Shown here: positions 1 through 5,416 of the stretch, one piece after another
Layout of the letters: each line of letters starts with the position of its first letter
How positions within the stretch are numbered: position 1 is the stretch's first letter
Source: Syntrophobacterales bacterium
GTDB taxonomy: Bacteria > Desulfobacterota > Syntrophobacteria > BM002
Assembly: GCA_030601545.1 (NCBI GenBank)
Contig: JAUVTM010000143.1
Location: 1 to 5,842, forward strand
DNA: 5,842 nucleotides
Direction of reading: 5' to 3'
Notes under the pieces: model-generated
What the model was told of the DNA's origin: nothing
Database searches by the model: none
The model's input: the letters and a program-made list of their open reading frames with translations, nothing else
Made by a program: the position numbers and the translations under genes

Positions 1-38
1 ATAACAGATAACGGATAACACCCGATGGAGCGTTATCT
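1..38. repeat. Short heptamer array and inverted repeat downstream of rsfS
   Basis: ATAACAG, ATAACGG and ATAACAC (1-21) are three units of a 7-base repeat. AGATAACG (6-13) is an exact inverted repeat of CGTTATCT (31-38) with a 17-base loop. It lies just past the rsfS stop and is cut by the window edge, so its full extent is unknown. It lacks the GC-rich stem and U-tract of an intrinsic terminator. Confidence 0.55.
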
Positions 39-49
39 CAATTGGGACC

Positions 50-457
50 CTAATCTGGTCCTCCCGCCTCTGGGAATTCTATTTGCCGGGCCTCAAACCA
101 AAGCCCTTCCAAATCGTAAAAAGCTCTCATGGGCTGATAGAAAATATGGACTATCACATCATTGCAATCAAGCAATACCCAATGACCTTCAGTCAAGCCC
201 TCCACTCCCATGGGTTTGACCCGCCGCTGCACCAGAGCTTCCTCGATGTAGCCGGCTATCCCCTGAACATGCCGAGTGGAACGTCCGGCACAGATAACAA
301 AATAGTCGGCATAGGTAATGATTTCGTTAACTTGGTATATTGTTGGCTCCTCGGCCTTATGAGCAGCCGCCACCTGAGCACATAACAAGGCCTTTTCCAA
401 AGCCGGGATTTCCTTCACCTTCTTGGTCTCACCCTGCTTACCATGGCTCCTTTTCAT
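50..457 (-). CDS. rsfS: Ribosomal silencing factor RsfS (Iojap/YbeB family)
   Basis: The RsfS core runs from about residue 17 to 130. It includes ITYADYFVICAGRSTRHVQG (47-66), GVEGLTEGHWVLLDCNDVIV (84-103) and FYQPMRAFYDLEGLW (106-120), equivalent to the family's F.P..R.FY.LE.LW. RsfS binds uL14 on the 50S subunit and blocks joining of the 30S, lowering translation under poor nutrient conditions. The frame from ATG at 457 gives 135 residues, with about 16 polar, lysine-rich residues before the core. A GTG at 418 (residue 14) would give 122 residues, nearer the usual length. The ATG has only a weak GAG upstream, so the exact start is open. The gene lies 15 bases after nadD, a widely conserved pairing. 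The stop is TAG at 52-50. Confidence 0.94.
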   Translation of the reverse strand: MKRSHGKQGETKKVKEIPALEKALLCAQVAAAHKAEEPTIYQVNEIITYADYFVICAGRSTRHVQGIAGYIEEALVQRRVKPMGVEGLTEGHWVLLDCNDVIVHIFYQPMRAFYDLEGLWFEARQIEFPEAGGPD

Positions 458-472
458 GTTTCTCGGGGCTCA

Positions 473-1123
473 CTATAGTTGCTGGTAAAGTCCTTGTTGC
501 TGGATGTACTCTTCCACCTCTTTTGGAAGCAAATAACGCACTGTGCACCCTTCGGCCAGAAGTCTGCGAATGGTGGAGGAGGAAATATCTAACAGTGTTA
601 CCTCGCGATAGTAGACAGTATGCAGGCTGGGGTGGAGGTATCCCTGCACCTGAGAGTCAAAGGAATAACTATCCGAGACCTGCGTGTTAAGCATAGCATC
701 CAGGGACTCTGGGGAAAATCCAGGCCGGGCTACAACAACAAAGTGGCAGAGAGAAAAGAGCTCTCGGTAGCTCTTCCAGGTTGGCAGTTCCAGAAAGGCG
801 TCCAAGCCCAAGACGAAGTAGAGCTCCTCGCCGCCACCACGTTCTTTGGACAGTTGCGTCAATGTTTCCACCGAGTAGGATATGCCCGGACGCTGGTATT
901 CCAGATCCGACAACACGAATAACGGATTCCCTGCCATCGCCAGCTCAAGCATGTGCCAACGATGATCAAAAGAGACCAGCCCCACCTCAGATTTATGTGG
1001 CGGCTTTGCTGCAGGTATGAAGATCACTTGCGCCAATTGCAGCGATTCGGCCACCTCTTCAGCTGCCCGCAGGTGACCAAAGTGAATCGGATTGAAGGTA
1101 CCGCCCATAATGCCAATGCCCAA
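473..1123 (-). CDS. nadD: Nicotinate-nucleotide adenylyltransferase
   Basis: This 216-residue enzyme transfers AMP from ATP to nicotinate mononucleotide, giving deamido-NAD, the common late step of de novo and salvage NAD synthesis. It shows the nucleotidyltransferase fold from the first residue: GGTFNPIHFGH (7-17, with the HxxH pair His14/His17), IPAAKPPHK (36-44), YFVLGLDAF (102-110) and the C-terminal ISSSTIRRLL (180-189), a variant of the usual ISST.IR motif. The start is TTG. It is chosen because the N-terminus MGIGIMGGTFNP matches the family exactly and because AGGAGGAG lies just upstream; the next in-frame ATG (residue 6) would cut off the first strand. The stop is TAG. rsfS follows after 15 bases, so the pair is probably translationally coupled. 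A predicted hairpin covers the ribosome-binding site. Confidence 0.96.
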   Translation of the reverse strand: MGIGIMGGTFNPIHFGHLRAAEEVAESLQLAQVIFIPAAKPPHKSEVGLVSFDHRWHMLELAMAGNPLFVLSDLEYQRPGISYSVETLTQLSKERGGGEELYFVLGLDAFLELPTWKSYRELFSLCHFVVVARPGFSPESLDAMLNTQVSDSYSFDSQVQGYLHPSLHTVYYREVTLLDISSSTIRRLLAEGCTVRYLLPKEVEEYIQQQGLYQQL

Positions 1124-1124
1124 A

Positions 1125-1171
1125 GACTCCTCCTGCTCGAGTAGGCAGTAGGCACAAAGCAGAAAGGAGTC
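1125..1171 (-). promoter_or_regulatory. Predicted hairpin sequestering the nadD ribosome-binding site
   Basis: In the transcript, the segment from 1171 to 1158 (GACTCCTTTCTGCT) can pair with 1137-1125 (AGCAGGAGGAGTC). This gives 13 base pairs with one G-U and one bulged U around a loop of 20 bases. The 3' arm contains the whole AGGAGGAG of nadD and stops one base before the TTG start. The pairing is read directly from the sequence; a regulatory role is inference. The loop contains two copies of TGCCTAC that could also pair with the upstream GCAGGCA-type array, so an alternative fold is conceivable. Confidence 0.5.
1127..1134 (-). promoter_or_regulatory. Shine-Dalgarno of nadD (TTG start)
   Basis: On the minus strand AGGAGGAG precedes TTG at 1123. 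The AGGAGG core (1134-1129) leaves five bases to the start, slightly short but usable. It supports the TTG rather than the ATG five codons later. The same bases form one arm of a hairpin (see 1125-1171). Confidence 0.8.
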
Positions 1172-1245
1172 ACCAACCTACGCATAAAGCTTATGCCCTT
1201 TGTCTAGGTTGCTGCCTGCTGCCCGCTGCCGGCTGCCTGCTGATA
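1141..1245. repeat. Heptamer arrays and nested hairpin in the nadD-proA spacer
   Basis: On the plus strand two identical GTAGGCA units (1141-1154) lie opposite an inverted array of four GCTGCCN units (1211-1238) followed by a decayed unit GCTGATA (1239-1245). Between them a nested inverted repeat pairs AACCTA (1175-1180) with TAGGTT (1205-1210), and GCATAA (1182-1187) with TTATGC (1191-1196) around a 3-base loop. This occupies most of the 181-base spacer. No ORF, promoter or U-tract terminator was recognised in it. Confidence 0.7.
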
Positions 1246-1304
1246 GATGCGCTTGGCTAAATCCCTCCGTCTTGCAATCACTTTGATCCTGCGACCATCA
1301 GTCG

Positions 1305-2558
1305 TTATTCCCTGACCTGACCGTCGCCCAGCACCACAAATTTGCTGGTGGTCAATTCTTCAACCCCCATTGGGCCGAAGGCATGGAGCTTGGAGGTGCT
1401 AATGCCAATCTCTGCCCCCAGCCCTAACTGGTAGCCATCGTTGAAACGCGTGGAGGCATTGACCAGCACCACGGACGAGTCGACTTTCTGCAGAAACTGA
1501 TGTGCCCGTTGATAATCAGTGGTGATTATGGCCTCGGTATGCATGGAACCATAGGTTTCAATATGCTCGATGGCACCAGCCATATTGGGAACCACCCGGA
1601 CAGCGAGAATGAGATCCAGGTACTCCTCAAACCAGTCCGCCTCGGCGGCTTCCTTCACCCCCGGGAGGATGGCCTGGGTTCGCTGACAACCGCGAAGCTC
1701 CACCCCGGCCTCGGAGAGCGATTTTGCCACGCGAGGCAGGAAGCTCTCGGCCACAGCCTCATGAACCAGGAGAGTCTCCATGGCATTACAGACGCCCGGG
1801 CGCTGGACCTTGGCGTTCATGCAGATGGTCTCGGCCATAGTAATATCTGCGCTGGCATCTACAAAAATATGGCATACTCCCTTATAGTGTTTCAGCACGG
1901 GCATGTGAGCGTTTTCCACCACAAAGCGGATAAGACTCTCACCGCCTCTGGGAATGATGAGATCAATGTTTTCCTCTTGCTTCAGCAGTTCGGTGACCGC
2001 CTGACGATCGGTGGTGGATACCACCTGAACCGCCTCTCCTGGCAACCCCCCTTTTTTTAGCGCTTCTTGCAGAATGCTCGCCAGACAGCTGTTGGAGTTA
2101 ATTGCTTCGGAGCCACCACGCAAAATCACAGCATTACCAGCTTTGAGACAGAGTCCAGCCGCGTCTACGGTAACATTGGGCCGCGATTCGTAGATAATAC
2201 CAATGACTCCCAGAGGAATAGTCATTTTGCCAACTTGCATCCCGTTGGGACGAATCCACATCTTACCAATGGTACCGACCGGATCAGAAAGCTGTGCGAC
2301 CTCTTCCAGTCCAGTTGCCATATCCTCCAGCACCCCATCAGTGATCCGGAGCCGGTCGATCTTAGCAGCTCCCAGCTCTGCCTCTGCTGCAGCCACGTCC
2401 TTACTATTCTCTGCTTGAATCTCGGTGCGGTGCTGCCGCAGCAAAGCGGCCATTTCTCTGAGGGCAAGGTTCTTGGCTTCACTATGGGCCCGGGCCATGA
2501 GCCTGGATGCTGCCCTGGCATGTTGAGACATTGACTTAATAGTCTCCGAGATACTCAT
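1305..2558 (-). CDS. proA: Glutamate-5-semialdehyde dehydrogenase (gamma-glutamyl phosphate reductase)
   Basis: This 417-residue cytosolic enzyme reduces glutamyl 5-phosphate with NADPH to glutamate semialdehyde, which cyclises to pyrroline-5-carboxylate; it takes the labile product of ProB directly in many bacteria. It belongs to the aldehyde dehydrogenase superfamily, and its length is normal for ProA. Diagnostic stretches are IPLGVIGIIYESRPNVTVDA (114-133), LRGGSEA (146-152), PRGGESL (203-209), VQRPGVCNAMETLL (251-264) with catalytic Cys257, NASTRFNDG (367-375), LGAEIGISTSK (380-390) and HAFGPMGVEELTTSKFV (392-408). The ATG start is supported by an AAGGAG eight bases upstream. The stop is TAA. 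The gene lies immediately downstream of proB, as expected for a proBA pair, with a palindromic octamer array in the spacer between them. No frameshift or missing residue was seen. Confidence 0.97.
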   Translation of the reverse strand: MSISETIKSMSQHARAASRLMARAHSEAKNLALREMAALLRQHRTEIQAENSKDVAAAEAELGAAKIDRLRITDGVLEDMATGLEEVAQLSDPVGTIGKMWIRPNGMQVGKMTIPLGVIGIIYESRPNVTVDAAGLCLKAGNAVILRGGSEAINSNSCLASILQEALKKGGLPGEAVQVVSTTDRQAVTELLKQEENIDLIIPRGGESLIRFVVENAHMPVLKHYKGVCHIFVDASADITMAETICMNAKVQRPGVCNAMETLLVHEAVAESFLPRVAKSLSEAGVELRGCQRTQAILPGVKEAAEADWFEEYLDLILAVRVVPNMAGAIEHIETYGSMHTEAIITTDYQRAHQFLQKVDSSVVLVNASTRFNDGYQLGLGAEIGISTSKLHAFGPMGVEELTTSKFVVLGDGQVRE

Positions 2559-2566
2559 CTCTGAAG

Positions 2567-2572
2567 CTCCTT
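2567..2572 (-). promoter_or_regulatory. Shine-Dalgarno of proA
   Basis: On the minus strand AAGGAG ends eight bases before the proA ATG at 2558. This is the clearest, best-spaced ribosome-binding site in the window and fixes the proA start. It lies just outside the octamer array that begins at 2580. Confidence 0.85.
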
Positions 2573-2579
2573 GTCATAT

Positions 2580-2693
2580 GAATTGAGGAATTTAGGGATT
2601 CGGGAATTTAGGGATTGGACTACTCTGGAGATGGCAAGCCTCTAAGTCTTTTGTAATTCCTCAATTCCCCAATTCCTCAATCCCGCAATTTCC
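2580..2693. repeat. Inverted pair of octamer arrays in the proA-proB spacer
   Basis: The left array has five units of consensus GRATTYRG in perfect 8-base register (2580-2619). The right array has AATTCCTC, AATTCCCC, AATTCCTC, AATCCCGC and a partial AATTTCC (2655-2693), the inverse of the left unit. GAATTGAGGAATT (2580-2592) and AATTCCTCAATTC (2655-2667) are an exact 13-base inverted repeat, and other registers pair partly. A 35-base non-repetitive stretch (2620-2654) forms the loop. The structure lies between the proB stop and the proA Shine-Dalgarno, so it would be transcribed within the proBA message. Confidence 0.85.
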
Positions 2694-2703
2694 TTATTTC
2701 GTG

Positions 2704-3876
2704 CTATGCCTGTTCACCGTCCAATGCAATTGCTTCTCTCAGTACGAAGTTGTCTCGGTGAATTACCTCATCTGAATGCTTGTACCCCAGAATATCCTCT
2801 ATTCTGTGACTGCGCACACCTTTTATCTTATCGATTTCATCAGCCGAATAGTTCACCAAACCGATGCCAATCATTTCCTCTTCATTGTTCAAACAGCGCA
2901 CCGGGGCTCCCACTTCGAATTCTCCTCTGAGCCCAATGATTCCAGTGGACAGGAGACTCTTGCCCCGAGACTTCAATGCTTCTGTGGCCCCCCCGTCCAG
3001 AATAATGTCTCCCTGGGGCTTGAGGGTATGAGCAATCCACTGTTTTTTACTGGACAGCCGTCGACCGGCTGGCAGGAAGAGAGTGCCCACCTCCTCGCCA
3101 TCGAAAATCTGCTTCAGAACATAGCGATTTCTGCCGTTGCCGATGATCATCGGCACGCCGGCAGCGGTAACTTTCTTTGCTGCCAGCAGTTTGCTCACCA
3201 TACCGCCAGTGCCCATCCTCCCCGGCTGGCCTCCTGCAAAATCCTCGACCTGTTGATCAATACGGTAAACCACCGGAATGATACGTGCGTCCTGATGCTT
3301 GCGCGGATCAGAGTCGTAGAGTCCATCCATGTCGGTCAAGGCTACCAACAGGTCGGCCTCGGTGAGTTGGGCGATGAGGGCTGAGAGATTATCATTGTCG
3401 CCAAACTTTATTTCATCCACTACCACAGTGTCATTCTCATTGACGACGGGAATTATCCCCCAGTCTAAAAGCGTTTGCAGGGTATGACGCGCGTTTAGGT
3501 AGCGACGGCGATTGGTTAGATCATCGCTGGTGAGCAGAATCTGCGCCACCTTAAGATCATAGTGGCTGAAGGCTTCCTCATATGCCTGAATCAGGCTGCC
3601 CTGGCCCACGGCTGCGGCCGCCTGTTTTTGAGGGATGGTCTTTGGCCTCTCCCTCAGCCCCACTTTACGAATCCCGGCAGCGATGGCCCCAGAAGAAACA
3701 ATCACCACCTGGCGGTCCTGCTCCCTCAACATGGATATCTCATCGCAAAGCCGATTGATAACACCCAGGTCAACTCCGCGGCTGCTGGTGAGCACAGAGC
3801 TCCCCACCTTTATGACTACTCGCCGCGCACTATCTGCCACTTTTTTGCGTTCCTGGGAAATCACCGATACTCTCAC
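2704..3876 (-). CDS. proB: Glutamate 5-kinase (ProB) with C-terminal PUA domain
   Basis: Catalyses ATP-dependent phosphorylation of L-glutamate to glutamyl 5-phosphate, the first and normally proline-inhibited step of proline synthesis. Of 390 residues, about 19-270 form the amino-acid-kinase domain: VIKVGSSVLTS (21-31, Lys23), SSGAIAAG (61-68), NENDTVV (146-152), KFGDNDNLSA (157-166), DMDGLYDSDPR (182-192) and GTGGM (222-226). A PUA domain follows (about 288-375), as in the E. coli-type enzyme. The stop is TAG. The start is uncertain. The longest frame begins with GTG at 3876, only 12 bases from a repeat array and without a convincing Shine-Dalgarno. In-frame GTG codons at 3864 (residue 5, preceded by AGGGTGAG) and 3840 (residue 13, preceded by AGGA about ten bases upstream) are credible alternatives. 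The last gives 378 residues, closer to the usual N-terminus just ahead of RRVVIKVGSS. proA follows after 145 bases. Confidence 0.96.
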   Translation of the reverse strand: MRVSVISQERKKVADSARRVVIKVGSSVLTSSRGVDLGVINRLCDEISMLREQDRQVVIVSSGAIAAGIRKVGLRERPKTIPQKQAAAAVGQGSLIQAYEEAFSHYDLKVAQILLTSDDLTNRRRYLNARHTLQTLLDWGIIPVVNENDTVVVDEIKFGDNDNLSALIAQLTEADLLVALTDMDGLYDSDPRKHQDARIIPVVYRIDQQVEDFAGGQPGRMGTGGMVSKLLAAKKVTAAGVPMIIGNGRNRYVLKQIFDGEEVGTLFLPAGRRLSSKKQWIAHTLKPQGDIILDGGATEALKSRGKSLLSTGIIGLRGEFEVGAPVRCLNNEEEMIGIGLVNYSADEIDKIKGVRSHRIEDILGYKHSDEVIHRDNFVLREAIALDGEQA

Positions 3877-3967
3877 CCTAAGTTAAGGTTTCAGGTGTCA
3901 ATGTTGAGGTTTCAGGTGTCGGGTGTCAGGTGTCAGGAAAAAGAAACATAGAAGCTGAAACCTGTTG

Positions 3968-4009
3968 GAGCGAAGCGGAAATCCCGTCTGAAGCGAAGCG
4001 ACAGCGGGA
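3968..4009. repeat. GCGAAGCG direct repeats with a GC-rich hairpin
   Basis: AGCGAAGCG occurs twice (3969-3977 and 3992-4000). TCCCG-t-CTG (3982-3990) pairs with CAGCGGGA (4002-4009), giving eight pairs and one bulge around an 11-base loop that contains the second GCGAAGCG. It lies between the left and right heptamer arrays of copy 1 and has no counterpart in copy 2, so it looks like an insertion into, or a loss from, the shared module. Confidence 0.6.
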
Positions 4010-4152
4010 AACACTGACACCTGAAACCTTCATCCGTCCTGAACACTGAACACTGAAACCTTAGTCATTGTGATTTGGAATTTCTATTCCTACAATACTT
4101 CAGTACTCCAAAACAGCTCGCAATCCCTACCGGTAAGGAAGACATGCACTTC

Positions 4153-4187
4153 AATCTGCAATCTACAATCATAAATCGTAAATCATA
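4153..4187. repeat. Five-copy heptamer array AATCNNN
   Basis: The units AATCTGC, AATCTAC, AATCATA, AATCGTA and AATCATA run without interruption. AATC is invariant and the last three bases vary. The array has no counterpart at the equivalent place in copy 2 of the module. I found no inverted partner array nearby, unlike the other families. Confidence 0.75.
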
Positions 4188-4249
4188 CAAAGACTGGCCC
4201 ATCGAAGATCCCGCTATTCGGGAGAGGACCAGGTTTTCTCTGATTAAAT

Positions 4250-4331
4250 AAACCACAAAGAGCACGAAGTACATCAAGAATATGATTGTATCATGAAAAA
4301 TCCCTTGTGCCCGTTGTGTCCCCTGTGGTTT
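4250..4331. repeat. Long imperfect palindrome directly downstream of obg
   Basis: AAACCACA (4250-4257) pairs with TGTGGTTT (4324-4331). Inside, GCAC and AAG (4262-4265, 4267-4269) pair with CTT and GTGC (4304-4310). At the centre ATGAT (4282-4286) pairs with ATCAT (4290-4294) around TGT. On the transcript it starts 16 bases after the obg stop, and its distal arm is followed by ATTTAATC. It could act as a transcript 3' end or processing structure, but the stem is broken and there is no proper U-tract, so I do not call it a terminator. Confidence 0.6.
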
Positions 4332-4347
4332 TAGACAACCTTTTCGT

Positions 4348-5364
4348 TCAACCGTTCCGCAATTGGGCCAGTTGCTCGGCGGTTTCCCAGATCAATTCCT
4401 GGGTGCCCTCGCCTGTCACCGCAGAAATGGCGTGCACTGGTGGTCCCAATTCCCGGAATGCTGCCAGCAACTCCTCCAGTGGTGCCCGGTCTGCTAGCAG
4501 GTCTATTTTGTTCAACGCCACTATCTGTGGTTTGTCTAAAAGCTCCGAGCTGAACTTACCCAGTTCGTGATTCACCTGATGATAATTATCCACAAAAGCC
4601 TGAACCCCACGCTCCCAGCCGGAGATATCGATTATGTGAACCAACACTGAAGTGCGTTCGATGTGTCGGAGGAACTTCAGACCAAGACCAGCCCCTCGGT
4701 GCGCGCCTTCAATGAGTCCCGGGATATCAGCAACTACCATGGAATCGTCCAGCCCTAATCGTACTACTCCCAAATTGGGTACGAGGGTGGTAAAGGGATA
4801 ATCCGCGATCTTGGGGCGCGCCGCAGAGATGCGGGATATGAGAGTGGACTTGCCTCCATTGGGAAGACCAATGAGCCCCACATCGGCTAGAAGTTTTAGC
4901 TCTAGGATAACGTGCCGCTCTTCCCCCGGTCTTCCCGGCTGAGCTATTCGCGGAGCTCGGCGAGTGGCTGTGGCAAAACGCATATTGCCCTTTCCACCCT
5001 GACCGCCCTTGGCAATGACGAGATAATCGTCATCTTGGGTTAGATCCCCAAGCAACTCGCCGGAATCTGCATCCCTTACCTGAGTGCCTGCAGGGACAAG
5101 GAGAGAGCAGTCTTTCCCATTCTTGCCAGTCTGCTGTTTGCCGCGGCCGATGGCGCCACGGTCCGCTTTGAAGTGACTTTGGAAATGAAAATCTAGGAGG
5201 GTTTGCTTGGCACTTGTGGCTTTGATTACTACATCACCGCCCTTGCCACCATCTCCGCCATCCGGGCCGCCTTTGGGCACGTATTTTTCGCGGCGGAAAC
5301 TGACACATCCTTTACCGCCGTCGCCGGCCCGGACGTGGATTTTTACCTCGTCAACAAAACGCAT
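4348..5364 (-). CDS. obg: Obg/CgtA GTPase, 50S ribosome assembly
   Basis: This 338-residue protein starts with ATG and ends with TGA. Residues 1-158 form the glycine-rich Obg fold, with AGDGGKGC (13-20), FRREKYVPKGGPDGGDGG (23-40) and GGQGGKGN (120-127). Residues from about 159 form the GTPase domain: G1 GLPNGGKST (166-174), switch I YPFTTLVPNLG (189-199), G3 DIPGLIEGA (213-221), G4 NKID (285-288) and G5 SAVTGEG (314-320). The protein ends soon after G5, so it lacks the C-terminal OCT domain found in some Obg proteins. Obg GTPases bind the 50S subunit late in assembly and are usually essential. G1 carries Gly170 where Ala is usual in the family; the GxxxxGKS/T loop is still intact. The start matches the near-invariant FVDEVKIHVRAGDGGKG N-terminus, yet no good Shine-Dalgarno lies within about 20 bases upstream. 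Neighbours are rpmA upstream and proB downstream, each across a long repeat-rich spacer. Confidence 0.97.
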   Translation of the reverse strand: MRFVDEVKIHVRAGDGGKGCVSFRREKYVPKGGPDGGDGGKGGDVVIKATSAKQTLLDFHFQSHFKADRGAIGRGKQQTGKNGKDCSLLVPAGTQVRDADSGELLGDLTQDDDYLVIAKGGQGGKGNMRFATATRRAPRIAQPGRPGEERHVILELKLLADVGLIGLPNGGKSTLISRISAARPKIADYPFTTLVPNLGVVRLGLDDSMVVADIPGLIEGAHRGAGLGLKFLRHIERTSVLVHIIDISGWERGVQAFVDNYHQVNHELGKFSSELLDKPQIVALNKIDLLADRAPLEELLAAFRELGPPVHAISAVTGEGTQELIWETAEQLAQLRNG

Positions 5365-5398
5365 GGTTAGCGGTGGTGGGCGGGTTCCCAGTTTCTTC

Positions 5399-5413
5399 GT
5401 CCCCTGCGGGGAC
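5399..5413. other. Small GC-rich hairpin upstream of obg
   Basis: GTCCCC (5399-5404) and GGGGAC (5408-5413) form six perfect pairs around a 3-base loop, 34 bases upstream of the obg start in the transcript. There is no U-tract after it in either direction. It may contribute to the obg leader structure; its function is unknown. Confidence 0.5.
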
Positions 5414-5416
5414 TCG

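Larger units (their letters stand above)
3888..4238. repeat. Composite intergenic repeat module, copy 1 (proB-obg spacer)
   Basis: Blocks in plus-strand order: seven heptamers in perfect register (GTTTCAG/GTGTCAG family, 3888-3936); a GC-rich hairpin region (3968-4009); inverted heptamers CTGACAC/CTGAAAC/CTGAACA (4014-4059), interrupted at 4035-4038; a block sharing about 71 of 80 positions, without gaps, with 5519-5598 (4052-4131); an AATCNNN array (4153-4187); a small hairpin TCCCG/CGGGA (4209-4223); and GAGGACCAGGTTTTC (4224-4238), identical to 5629-5643. This, together with the palindrome at 4250-4331, accounts for nearly all of the 471-base proB-obg spacer (3877-4347), which contains no gene. 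The outer heptamers are near-perfect inverted repeats of each other (3888-3904 against 4011-4027). Confidence 0.8.

Noticed and set aside
1124..1304. Riboswitch or T-box upstream of nadD
   Set aside because: I could not match the spacer to any known riboswitch consensus. The predicted pairing is made of simple repeats and one ribosome-binding-site hairpin.
1500..3384. Long plus-strand open frames opposite proA and proB (for example 1500-2060, 2067-2534 and 2776-3384)
   Set aside because: They lie antisense to clearly conserved proA and proB, show no recognisable domain, and have compositions expected of a shadow frame.
3888..4066. CRISPR-like array
   Set aside because: Units are 7 bases long, contiguous and degenerate, with no spacers of uniform length and no cas genes.
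4065..4277. A 70-codon minus-strand open frame in the proB-obg spacer
   Set aside because: It runs through the duplicated block, the AATCNNN array and a hairpin; the equivalent region of the second copy has diverged without preserving a frame. It is repeat sequence read as protein.
3877..4347. Insertion sequence or transposon remnant
   Set aside because: There is no transposase fragment, no target-site duplication and no single pair of terminal inverted repeats; only short-period arrays and hairpins are present.
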